Positions 10,501-24,600 of a stretch of 64,000 nucleotides of DNA are shown one piece after another. The position numbers and the translations under genes are program-made. The stretch is from Sinonovacula constricta. Its lineage: Eukaryota; Mollusca; Bivalvia; Cardiida; Solecurtidae. Location of the stretch: contig CM017572.1 in NCBI GenBank assembly GCA_007844125.1, positions 25,005,879 through 25,069,878 of the forward strand. The letters run 5' to 3'. Below the pieces are notes generated by a model that saw nothing but the letters and a program-made list of their open reading frames with translations, did no database searches and had not been told where the DNA came from. The stretch's first letter is position 1. Every line of letters starts with the position of its first letter.

Positions 10501-13500
10501 GATATAATACATATATAACGATTTTACACTCGACGGGCCGTATTCACCAGCCATTCTTAACAGTCATGGATTTCAATCCACTTTGCTACTTTCAGCTCAA
10601 AATCACTTAGAAATTTCATAAATTAAGCTTATTTTTGTTGGTATGAAAATTGTGACTTGGGCTTAAGTCATGACTTAAGCCAGGCTTAAGAATGGTTGGT
10701 GAACACGGGCCTAAAAACTTTGAAGAATATCTTATTGTCTGTAGAAAGGGAAAACATTATTTTCCCTGAGGGGTAAATATTACTTATTAACATATACAAT
10801 TTAGAATATTAAAAATATGCCTTTAGTCTAAATAAATTCTTGCTGTTGAATTTTTGAACATGAAGATACACTGATGAAACATTTTATCTGGAAATATTCC
10901 ATCAACACCACATTATTTAGTAAATAAAACAATCTAAAGAATTTGTTGAAAATAATATTTTTCGGTCTTATAAATTAAAATGTACACGTGCATGTATATT
11001 TATAGTCAATATTTGTTATTATTATTTAAGTCATTTGTACCTCCTGGGATGTTTAATAACCTTTCGGCAATAATGTTTACTATTGATTTTTTCCGTGCCC
11101 ATTTTCTACATGGCGAGAACTTTAGGAGGTAGGCTGAGTAAATATTCTATGCCGCCTTAATGATGTGTTTCTTGATATTTTTGCATAATGTACTTAAATG
11201 CTTAATTATAGCACCATTTCTTCCCATTGCAGTTTTATGGGTAATGCCGTACATTCAGTTTTAAACAATGGTGCACATTCCTGGTGTATACTTTACGGCC
11301 AGATGGCGCCTTTGCCACATATGGTTTGACTTGAATCAGCGTTTACATCAACGCTTAGATGAATGTGTCTTATTGCCATAAATGTTCAGTCTTAACAAGT
11401 GTGAATACGCATGGCAAATTATATCATTAATTAGTTTTGTCTTTGAACCTGTCCATGGTGCTTAAATCAGATTCTTAGTGAATATTTACGATAATTAAAT
11501 ATGAAATTAAATAAGTATCAAGCCTTTTTTGTGAAGGATCGTCACATGTTAATATTTGGTTGATACACACATGTATTAATAATCGGGCTAACATTAAAAA
11601 AGTTAAATATAACCTGGGTCTCCAATAAAAATTTTTTTTTTTCAACTTCAACTAAAATGTCGTTTAATTTTGATAAATACTAAGAAATTTCGTAGATTAG
11701 ATGGTTTCATAATTAAAATTACACAAAGAAACTTTTATGATTTCTAAGAAATATTTCATGATTTCATAAAACTTCTTAGTTCCAGTCAGAACAACAGTGA
11801 CGGTCTTTATAGAAGAGGCCCAACATCTTGACGTTCTGTATTATCTCTTTATCATCCAACAATTTCCACCTGCTTTATAAATAATTTATTTTACCCGTTA
11901 AATTTGACATGGCTTTAACGATCACAAACATACACGTTCCACAATATTAGCTAATATAACTAATAAACCTGTGCAGCGTCGGCTTCAGGTATGGGAGGCC
12001 CCGGGTTCGATCCCGTCTCGGGACATACCAAAGTCGTTTAAAATGGCAGTGGCATAGCTTCCTTGCTAACGCTCAAACAAAATATAAGGGTAGTCCACGA
12101 CTGGTTGGCCCGGAGTCAGGATAATGTGACTTGTTGTGGTATCATGCCAAGTGTTCACGGCATGCTATACACAGTGAAGGCAGCACAATATCTGCGTCAA
12201 GTGGACACCGTCTCCAGATAACTGAAATACTGTTGGTGGGACGATAAACCCAATAAACAATTAACATACAAAAACTTGTAACATATTCTCATGTATATAT
12301 GTTATGTAATTATCACATCATTGTGCTCTCTTGCCAGGTTTACAAGTGGTGCTCAAGTCTATTATACGGGCGATGGCTCCCTTGCTCCAAGTGTGTTTGT
12401 TAGTTGTCTTCGCCATCATCATGTTCGCTATAATCGGTCTAGAGATATACAACGGTGCCTTCCACAACGCCTGCTTCCGTGTGAATACCACACCAAGTAG
12501 GGATGAAGGTAGGTGCCCCCATTGTCACAGTCTTAAATGAAGTAGAGTCTGAAATCACAACACACACGGCCCCTATTTACAGAAAGTGGTGATGTATCAT
12601 TACTATCCGTGGACTACGAGCCATTGACCATATAACCAAAGGAGGAAATAACAAAAACAAACACACTAATAAGGAAATGAAAAATAATAAATCCAATTTT
12701 GTTATATCCGATCTTGATGGCATTATTCCCATATTAATGTGTATGTTGGGGATGAGGGGTGGTTATGGGGGGGGGGGGAGGCTTTGTTCTACGACTAGTT
12801 GGCCCAGTGTCAGGATAATGTGACTGGGTGTGGTATCATGCCAGGTGTTTATGGCATGCTATACACAGTGAAGGCAGAACTTTATCTGCTTCAAGTGGAC
12901 ACCGTCTCCAAATAACTGCAAGACTGTCGACGGGACAACAAACCCAACAAACAACGGCAATTGATTCCACAATAACACACATTTGATAAATGAATTCACA
13001 AGTAAAAATGAGCTATTCTTAGCATGAATCAATTTTTATATTTTACACACACACAAACTTTCTCTTTTGCAGAGGACATTTGGATTGGGGACGAAGAAAA
13101 TGTCCGGCCCTGTAGCACAGAGCCGAAGGGCAGCGGAAATTTACTCGGAGGTTTCCGTTGCCAGAAGAACATATCCGAGTGCAGGCCGTATTGGACCGGG
13201 CCCAACTATGGCATCACAAGCTTCGACAATATAGGCTACGCCATGCTGACCGTGTTCCAATGCTTCACAATGGAAGGGTGGACCCAAATTTTGTATTATG
13301 TAAGTTTAAAATACAGACGAATGTTCCGAAAGTGTACGTTTTATCAATGATACATAAAGCCTTAATAAAATTAGCGAGCGAGGTAGGTTTATATACAAAG
13401 GCCAATATTGAAGTGGTACCCTTGGGGCGCCCGTGGCATAGTGGTAGTCGCCGATTTGTAACCCCTCTGACTGCTTAGCCTCCCACCGCGTGGGTTCGAG

Positions 13501-15639
13501 ACCCGGTCGGGGGAAAGGACTTAAAGTGTGAAGGTCTACCAGTTGACTTGCGGTGCGCCAGTGGTTCTACCCAGACATGTGTCTAGGGTCTTCCTCCACC
13601 AAACGAGTACGTCGCTACGATGACCATTGTTTACCTATGTCAAATGCATAGAACATCTTACTCTTGTTGTGAGGAATGAGGCTTGATCTGAAAAATACTT
13701 TAGTAAATAGTCAATTTAGAATATAACATAATTGCTGCGACTAAACTTTAAATTAAAATCATTTTAAAATAAAATAAAATCTTGAAACACATCGATTTAC
13801 ATGTCCATCATTTCCAAATCTATAATAAGGACGATGTGGATTTCAGCTTAAAATAGATACTCGACGTCAGAGCTGCTTAAAGAGTATATTTGGAACTTTC
13901 TTATTCCTAAAATGGAGACAGCTTTGTTATTCATTTTAGAAGAAAAAAATATCCAACAATTCAAAACGGGATAGAGAATTTTCTTAAAATTTGGCATAAA
14001 CGTCAACATTAAAATATACAAGAATTAGTTGTGTTAATTTTCAAATTCTGCATATTGTCTATTACACTTGCTTTGCATTAAGTAAACACACAGCTTTGAA
14101 GTTTGAGCTTGGGCAACATCCCAACGTAGAAGCGATTTTGCAAGTAGAACCTGGCGATTATGTACGATAATTTTTTAATAACTACAAGCTGTTTTCTAGA
14201 CATCATTTTAATGGAATTTAATTGAATCAGTATAAATAATTACGGTTCCAATCCCTAGGGCCTGTGTAGCTGTTAGAATGTTAATGAATTTCAAATGACA
14301 TTTACGTGTGAAGAAGTGTTCATAATGTCAAAATGCGACTTGCTACAAGTCCTGTGACATGTTTTAACCAAATGTAAACTAAGAAAAACATTTTCTGACT
14401 TCCGTCTTTGGAATCGATAAAGCTGAATTTTATACCATGAAAAAAAAACTGTAAATTATTTGTATTGTTAAGTATTTTTTTTTTCAAAACGTAATAGATA
14501 TGACTTTAGAAAATAAATGGTAAGTAAATAAAAAAGACAAAAGTTAAAATTAACGCAAATATGTTTCCGTGGAAAAAATCGGTATTTTCAGTATTGCTAG
14601 CTTAAATCACATGTCTTAAAGGAGTGGGTTTGTTGTTGTTGTTTTGCTGTTGATTCGTACGTAAAAATCAGACGATGTTATTTTATATATAATCAAATAA
14701 TTATACAAAGAATTGCTTACGAATATATTGGAAATTGTATAATAATCGTTTAAAATGGTAGTTGTTTAGCTCCCTTGCTAACGCTCAAGCAAATATAAGG
14801 GTATTTCTATGACTGGTTGGCCCGGTGTCAGGATAATGTGACTGGGTGTGGTATCATGCCAGGTGTTCACGACATGCTATACCTATCGAGGGCAGCAGTG
14901 TATATCTGCTTCAAGTGGACACCGTCTCCAGATAACTGAAATACTGTTGGTGGGACGATAAACCCAATAAACCATGTATATAAGTCTGGAATAACATATC
15001 ATTAAATTTTGTACCAAAATTGATAATAATGATATAGGTGGAGTAGCATGACACTTGCATATACAATCAAACTTGTGGCAGCGTCCACGTGTAAAAGAGC
15101 GACCACCCTGCCGAAAGCGATTAGTTTAAGTCATTTTAATCAATTCGTTTTTAATTGTCCTCTTAATTCGCGATCAGGTGTCTTCTGCAGTCAGCTAGAT
15201 TGGGCAAATTCTTCATTAAGTGACTTCTATTTAGCGACCAAACAACATGTGTAAGTCGCCAGTTAATCTTGTGTGAGGTATTTGACTTTACAAAACAAAT
15301 GATATTTATTTTAACCTTTAAATATAAACTAGAATATGCATAATAATTAGGAGTATTCCTATTTATACTATAAATATACACTATAATTATGAATATTTCA
15401 TTAAAAAAAAGGCTACAAACAATAATTTTGTTCGGCGGTTGTGGCGAATGTGTTGCAATTCACTGTTTTTGTTCTGTTTCAGACGAATGATGCTTTTGGG
15501 AAGTATTTCAACTGGATATACTTCTACCCCCTCATAGTTTTAGGATCGTTTTTCATGCTCAACTTAGTTCTTGGTGTTCTTAGTGGGTAAGTAAACTAAA
15601 AATAGATTTATCACATGACCCCCCCCCCCTCCCCCCTCC

Positions 15640-15683
<44 letters not shown>

Positions 15684-18600
15684 TTTCCATTCAATATACC
15701 AATTACATATTTCCTTAATTACACTAGTGTAATACAGCTTTTAGGGATGGCGTCATCGACGTCATCATTTGCAGATCGTCTGATACCATTATTTCACCAT
15801 GTATTGTTGTTTCAGTTTCGTAAAATCGTATATTGGCGACTAAAACCATGTGACACTCGTTGTCATTTGATACAAATATTTATATTAAAACCCCGGCCGT
15901 GTCAAACCAGTTGGTAGTAGTGCCATCCCTCCTAACGCCGGGACTAAGCGGACAGCATTACGCCTGGCTCATAAGTGACCCCAAGCTATAATGATAGAAA
16001 TGTCGCTGCACAGTTTCGGCAAAAAAGCCGGCAAATGTAAAATCTCGAAACAAGGATACAAACGCTTTGTTTGGTATTACGTCACAACGGAATCAGCCCC
16101 TGTGCATTTTGTCCTTATATTTAATAAGATTTGTCCCTACAGACAAACAGAATATAGTTTTATATGCAATATATACTGGCGGGAAAAGATACAAATATAT
16201 ATTTTATCTCCTCCTGTAACAACTGTTTCACTATAATGCATTCTTGATTGCAGTGAGTTTGCCAAGGAAAGAGAGCGGGTTGAAAACCGGCGAGCTTTTT
16301 TCAAATTAAGGCGAAGGCAGCAACTAGACAGAGAGCTGAACGGATATCTAGAGTGGATATGCAAAGCTGGTAAGCGACAATGTGTAATATTTTTATTACA
16401 TATTTTTTTTTTTTTTTTTTGTTGTTGTTTTGGAGAATAAAAAACACATTGAAAACGTTGATCTTTAACGTTATTCGCGAGAACACGCACTGCTGCATTG
16501 CCCAGTAAATTCCCCGTAGCGGCGTTGCGGATCAGGTCAATGAATCTTACCTAATTTTGAATGGGACATTTTCTTTAAACATGGCTGAGCGTGTAACTCT
16601 TCAGCGCTCACTGCATAGTCCCTATCGGGACGAGAACTTTCGTGTGAATGGGGTCTTCCAGCTGACTTGAGGTTAGTGATGGTTCTACCAAGATGTTTGT
16701 CTCTGACACTTATAATTAACTGGACGTTGCCAATATGGCCATGACTGCGCCGTTGTGGTGTTAAAAACCCCCGAAGAGATTGGTACATAGTTATTAGTCT
16801 TTTGTTCGTTATGCAAAGTTGATTAGTGTACGTTTGAAGATGTGCAGATTTTTCAACCCCATTTCCGAAGGAGAAAATGTCTGCTGATGGAACTTTCAGG
16901 GATACTCATGATGCTGTAAAAGAATGTCAGAAGTAGCCAATAAAGCAATGAATGACAAAAATACGAATAGCAAATTTGTCAGTATTTAATCCGAATTAGA
17001 TGCTTAAAGCCTTCCAAAATCCGATGAAAGGGCGATAACGCGTATCAAAATTGCACATATCGATAAGGTTTATAAGTTTGTGCAAGGGGCGGATCCAGAC
17101 AATTTTAGTGCGGGGAGGCGGGGGTGGGGTGGGGGTATGAATCAAGATCCATTCAACTTTATCACAGTAAAAAAATAAGGACCCTAACTTCGACCTTAGA
17201 AGTAAACAGACAAAATTTGCTTTAAAAGCTTGGTATTTTTAAGCTTACATGTATGTGTTTTCACAACTCTGCTCTTCAATCCATCCCTGGTGTGTGCAGC
17301 TATACACCTTCCTTTATACACTACTTCATATTATTTGTTGTGTTACCTTATAAATTACTGTATATATATATATATAATGTGATCTCAACAGTCAGTGGTC
17401 GAATACCATAAGGTTGCTTTTTTCTCTTTGCAGAAGAGGTTATACTCAACGAAGAAAGGACAACTGAAGAAGAAAAAATAAAAATTATTGAAGGTACGTG
17501 TAAAGCAACTTTTGATCGTAAGTTTGATCAAGTTTTTTAATTGTGTTGGTTTATACGATGTCGTACAATGTCAGTTTTGACCTGATATGCATTGTGTCAC
17601 TATTACTTCATTTTAGTTTCGAAATCCATTTAATATTGTATTTTAAATCTTTATAAGACGTGCTAAGACAACATACATTAGCTATAACAGGGGCGCCCGT
17701 GGCATAGTGGTAGAGTCGCAGACTTGTAACTTCTCTGACTGCTAAGCCTCTCACCGCATGGGTTCGAGTCCCGTTCGGGGCGAAGGACTTAATGTGGGAA
17801 GGTCTTCTAGCTGACATACAGTGCGGCGTTGGTTCTACCCAGACATTTGTCTGGGGTCTTCCTCCACCAAATAACTGGAAGTCGCTGTAATGATCATAAT
17901 TCGTCGCTGCGATGTATCTCAAGAACAAAACAAACAAAAACAAACATGTTTGTTGTTGTTGTATTTGTTGTTGTTGTATTTGTTGTTGTATTTGTTACGT
18001 CGCTTCGACTTAAGTCAGGCCATACAGGCGATGTCCAGCTAATACTTCGCAGAGGAAGTCCCAAACCTTAGACAGCAGGCCAGCAGGAAGACCTTTCACA
18101 TGAAAGTTCTTTTTCTGACCGGGAATCGAACCCAGGTGGTGAGAGACTGATGAGTTACAAGTCGGCGACTCCAACCGCTCGGCCACGGGCGCCCCTCCAA
18201 AAATGTTTTAATCAATTCTTACGCGAACGAATTGGACAAATGTCATTTATATTGTGTACTGCATTCACTGCTGACGTGTGTATAAACTATACAGTGTTAA
18301 AGAAATCTTATTTTGGGAATCGGATCCAAAAACCAATTACAACATACCTAATCTGATTTGCATTTTATCGTAGACTGTCTACGTCTTTTAAATTAACATC
18401 GAGGAATTGGTTTGCTTGATCAAGCCATGTGCCGTGTATATCGCGTGTATCATAATTACCGGATTTGTTTCGGCCTGAATTCATTTACTGAATTGTTACT
18501 CTGGCCCTTCGGTTGTTTGTACTTGGACATCGCTGACTTGAAACTCCACTGAGCCTTACCGCAAGAAAATCGCTTGAGGAGGTTTTTCTGGAAGACCTTT

Positions 18601-21600
18601 GGCAGGGGCGGATCCAGAAAGTAAATAAGATATATACCTACTTCGGCCTCCGCAGTCGACAGATAAAAATATTTTAAAAATACTTTAAAAGTCCTTCCTA
18701 CACCAATACTAACTATCATCGCCAGTATGAAAATAACTGGGTCGGTGTCATGTATTGAAAAGAAAACAAAACCATACCAGGAGTCTTTGACAAATTTTAA
18801 AAGCGGATTATCGCGATTTGGACCACATTTGTGTCGGTGCGAAATAAAAACAAAAATAAATCGCTGACTTGTAACGCCTTCGCCCCTCAACGCGTGGGTT
18901 CAAGTCTCGGTCTGGGCGAGAAATTTCATGTGGGGAGGTTTTCCAGCTAACCTGCGGAGCGTCGGTGGTTCTACCCAGACGTAAATCTGGGGTATTCCTC
19001 CACCAATCATAAGCTGGATGTCGCCAATATGACCATACTTGTGTCTGTGCGATGTAACAAATAAACAGAACAAATATAAAAAACTGTATTTCAACAACAT
19101 TAAAACGTTAACTCAAAGAGTAATCATGTTATGCTATCTTCACCGTGGTATCATATCGGCCTTAAATGGCAAAACATTATACATGTCTGCACCAGGCCAT
19201 GTGCTCACTGCCTGTATAATTCTTGGAGTCATCACCCAAAAATTAAAAAAAAATGTTTATTTTTCTATTGCAGCTAGGAGACGGGCGGCTGCTCGTAAAA
19301 TGAAACAAATCCAGGATGGTAAATACGGTGACGACGACAACAATGACGACAATGATGATGATCTTCTCACTGACCTTAACATAGGTAAAACCGTCGGTAG
19401 GAACACTATAATACATCACTCATTCATTTTATTATTTAAATATTTTTAAAAAAAGTAAATAAGCAGTTTCTGCACTGCCGGTCAAGTTTGCTTACAAAAC
19501 CAACATGTGGGTGAAGTCCATCCATTTGTAAAGAGATCAACTGTTGACCTACTTTATAGAAAAAGAACGCGTGTTTTAAGTCAGTGCGTTGTAAGCAAAT
19601 GAAGGTTTAAATACAAAAAATAGGATAGTACGCAAAAGTACGCATTCCAGAGCCCTTCCCCGTGCCTGTTAAATGTTTTGATCCAGCTAGTTCGAAAACT
19701 GGACTTTTTTTTCAATGTAAAAACCATTTAATGTAAAAACCATTTACTGTTTGAATTTTGGCAAGGTAGTCCGATCATGGGCGCGGTAGATATTGGCCTC
19801 GGAATTATCTGGCTGCCGCAACTTGCAATGTGCATACATCCACCCAATAATGACTTACCTATTTGCAGACAAATTGAATTGTCAAATATTTTATTAATAT
19901 ATGTCTCTTTTATTCTAATTACATCATTATTAACCATATACTTCATGTTTGGCGTCGGTAGCCTTTTAATTGGTATGGTGCCAGTCAAATAAAATATTTT
20001 TTTTAAATAAATTACCTTATGAATCCATAACTCCCTTCAACATTCTAGAAACAGTGTTTTCTTTCGAACAGGAAATGCATTCGGGCGAAATGTGCGTGGC
20101 AGAAATCCAAATGGAAAATTTGCATCCTTTTGGAAATTTGAGAAAAGAGTCAGGTAATTCTTTACTGTATAGATGTTTAGAACATTCCTAAAAGTTGTGT
20201 GGCTTTTTGTGCTGAAAAATCTGTTTTGACATACTAACAAACATTATTATTTATCACCACATTGATGGCTAGATTCAAATGTGGTGTCCGACAGTTTGGA
20301 CCAAAAGTTTTTACTCAAATAACCATACAGCATCAAATAAGCCAGAAGAGGGCCTGAAAAATGCTGCATTGATGCCTAGATCTGCTGAACACTAAGGCAT
20401 AAATCACCACTCGCCAATGAAAATAGTAACTTTCTGAACCACGCTGCAGAGATAGCATTTTAAACTAAGAAAACCACGTGGCCTCTACATGTTATAAATG
20501 TATAAAAATACTGCAGTTTAAATTAAGTACACGCTGGAGTTTTTGTATGTGTGCAGTTACACACAAATTCTTTTTTACCATGAAGCAAGTATGTATAATT
20601 TAGTTTATATATTTTCCTTTACTGCTTTTAGTGGGGTGGGGGTGGTACTACAAATTTTATTTTATTTGACAAGTATTATAAAACTTAACTGCTTCTTTTG
20701 TCGAAAATTGGTGTGATAATGTTCAGTAGTTATTGTTAATTTTCAGATATTCAAAACGGCGCGCAATCAAAAGCCAGTCATACTTTCGGAATGTGATAGT
20801 ATTTGTGTGTGTTTCTTTACGAGGGCATATAGTAATCGTGCCGGGTTTACTTTCTGCACCGAACATCACCGCGTCAAGTAGTTCGTAGGCGGATTAATTA
20901 GGATGCAAGAATAATTCAATTTTTATTCTAGTCATAACCTTTTCACTATTTATAAATAATGGTGATTGTTGCTGTTATTGCAAAGTAAAATGATGTACAA
21001 CGCGGAAGGAGACGGTATCTTTCATGAATGAATGACATTGATGAAGGAATAGACCTAATATATATTAGGGGCGGCAAGTGTTGCAGCCGTACGATGGAAA
21101 ACATGCAGCGATATATCTTCTTGTTGTGTTTTTTAAGTTAGGCTATGTGCCTGTTGAATTTTCTTAGTGTAGACAAAGTAGAAATTGTTAAAAACGAAAC
21201 TGGAAACAGAGGTTTAAGCAAGAACAATAAAACATAACGGACCATACAGGAAACGTCCGTTCTTAAATTATCGCGGGAAAACTTATTGAGGCTGACAGTG
21301 AGCGACACAGAAAGCGCGGGAAAAGAGGCAGCCATTTTGGCTATTCTGAAGCAGGCGACAGGATATGAATATATTCAGTTTAATGTTTAGCAAATACCCT
21401 AAGTGTGGTATATTGAGGAATCTTTATCATCAAAATAACTGAACAATTCCAGTGTTGTTGGTAATTGCTAGTGTTTTACAAAAAGAGGAAATGGTCAAAT
21501 GTGTCTGACCTAGTTTCCGATTAACACTGTTAACATTAGCGTAAATTACATGTCGTCATTGCCGAAATATCGACGCATTTCAGGTAATTGAGAGCACAAC

Positions 21601-24600
21601 TTAACCAAAAAACACGAACGCAGCCAAACATTCAGGGGAGACCAACATTTTGACCCCGTGGCATGCGTTAAAATAATTGATATTTCGTACCCGCATGTTT
21701 CGTACCTTTACATGAAAGTTGAAACATGCATTTTGGTAATTTCGAAATAATATTAATTAAAGCATCAACAGAAACCATTCAGCGCCAAAACTTGGTCATT
21801 AAATGTAACATTATGCTATAGAAATCACAATGTAAGTTTTTTCTAGTTTTAATTTTTCAATTATAATTTAATTGTGAATAGCTATTGATTAGTTAACTTA
21901 ATAAAAGGTGAATGAATATGAAAGCAGAAGCCAGATTCTTCAATTGTCTTTGTGATTTCAGAAAATAGTTTTACAGAAAGTATAATGGGATAATGCTAGG
22001 AAACACATATAAAAAGTATAGTTTTATCTTAGGACAAGGGTCAACATACAGGAAAAATTATTATTTTAACTTCCGGTTCTTTGTCCTCTTTTCGTTAACA
22101 TTTCTGCATGATCTGTAGACCGGCCGCAATAGCTCTAGAGCATCGGCTTGCAGATTGGTAGGTTGCTGGTTCAAACCCCGGTCATGTCAAACCAAAGACT
22201 TTAAAGTTGGTTGTAGATGCTTCTCTCCTAACGCTCAGGGCTAAGGGGACAGCGTAACGCCTGACTCGTTGGTGTCAGTATAATTGACCGGCCTGGTTCA
22301 GTCCCTGGGCACATCATAAGTGCTCCAGTGCTATATTGATAGAAATATTGCTGTAGAAAAAATGCCGGCAAATCCCATCCCATCCCTACATAATCTGGAA
22401 TATCGATTACAAAAAAATGTCATCCTTAGAGTTCAGATTACAGGTACAGGGTTTGTGATCGCTTAGGTCTGCTTCATTAGTCATTATGTCATTATATCAT
22501 TCTGTTCAGATTTAGATACCGATTCAAATAGTTCTTTTGTGCCATTCTACTATGGTTGTTTCAGCCCTTGATATTACCAAACACTGTTTATTATTAACTG
22601 TAATAACTTAAAAGTTTATTTTCAGATATTCAGCGTGGCACACATTCTACTAGACTGTGATAGTATTTTATATAACAGAGCACTATAATAAGGAAACATT
22701 GTTTATCCAGATATTCAGTGAGATGTGCTGTCATAAATAAAGCATTTAAATATTTATTATTCACTGTGTTAGCATTATTATGATTTTTTCAGATACTCAG
22801 CAAGGCGTGCAATCAAAAGTCAAGCATTCTACTGGACTGTGATAGTTCTGGTGTTCCTGAACACCGTCTCTGTAGCCTCTGAACACTATCACCAAGCCTC
22901 ATGGCACACTGAGTTTCTCTGTAAGTAATTAATGGGGGCACCCGGGGCATAGTGGTAGAGTCGTCCTTTTGTAACTCTCCTGACTGCCTAGCCTCTCAGC
23001 ACACGGGTTCGTATCCAATTAGGGCCAAGGAACTTAATGTGAGAAGGTCTTCCAGCTGACTTGCAGTGTGCCGGTGGTTCTACCCAGACATTTGTCTGGG
23101 GTCTTCCTCAACCAGAAAGCTGGACGTTGCTGTAATGATCATAAATTGTCGCTGCGATGTATTTAAAAAAAAAACAAAAAAACACGTTCATAGATGCTTA
23201 GTAAGAAACGAAAATCTGGAATTTATTTTTTTGTGTTTTTGTTTTAAATATATTGCAGAGACCGTAATGGTATTTCAGCATAGGAAACATACAATATTTA
23301 GCAGACATTTCACTTGTACAGTATAAATTTCAACATTGAAACAGTGAAGTTATAAAAACAACAATAAAATTAGAAGAAAGAGCAGACATGGAATGCTTCC
23401 AATACCAAGAATGACACAAAAAAAGTTTCAGCATCAGTGTCCATTGCAGTCCTTGGTGATGGAGTCGTTAACATCTTGATAGTGTTCCAGTTTATGTTAA
23501 CACATGAAGTTTTCTGCATAGAATGATATTAATGAAATCCTAAGTAGCAGTTCAATATTGTTTTTTATTCAGTCTCATGTGGGAAGGTCTTTCAGCTGAC
23601 CTATTGTGGTTCTACCCGGACATTTGTCTGGTGTCTTCATCTTCCAAAACAGCTCAATGTATAATGAACATAAAGGGTTGCTAAAAACACAAAAACAAAA
23701 CCTTTATTAAGTCTCACAGCTGTATAATGATATGAAAAGGAGCCTTGTATGATGTTTGATACTTTGGGATTGTATTGTGGTTTTGCATTGATGACAGAAA
23801 TGTTATTTTGCAAGTAGTAATTCTATCCAAAAGTAAGCCTCTCACAACGTAGGTTCACGTATCGGACGGGGCTAGAACTTTCATGTGGAGATTTTTTTAA
23901 CACAGCCTGACAACGGAGGCACCAGCTTTCTATATATGTGAGGTACATACACACAGAAGCATCTACATCACCCAGCTCCAGGTACACAAGGCCTGGCAGC
24001 AACATGCCAAAGTCGTTAAAAATTGTAGTGGTTTAGCTTCCTTGCTAATGCTCAAGCAAAAATAAGGGTAGTTCCATGACTGGTTGGCCCTGTGTCAGGA
24101 TAATGTGACAGAGTGTGGTATCATGCCAGGTGTTCATGGCATGTTATACTCAGTGAAGGCAGCACTTAATCTGCTTCAAGTAGACATTTTTTCATTTTTT
24201 AAAATACACATCACTATTGTTTGTTTCCTTAATTTTCAGATGTGACAGAATTCATGTTCTTGGGACTTTTCATGATGGAAATGTTCATCAAAATGTACGG
24301 TCTCGGCGTGCGCATCTACTTCCAATCTTCCTTTAACAAATTTGATTGCTTAGTAAGTATAATGTGTGACATGCTAAAATGTTTCTATGTAAAGATTTTC
24401 TGTGCGAGTTTTTTGTAAAATATTAAAATATATGGTTCACTTCCAACTGTTGTTCAACAAATTTGATATCTTAGCATTGTGTGTGATGTTTTTTAATTCT
24501 TTATAAAAACAATTTCATATTATGGTTTTTTAATCAGTACTTACACTTCACTGTTTTAGTGAGGTTCTTAAGAATCGTACTAAATACATTAAAGGTGGTA

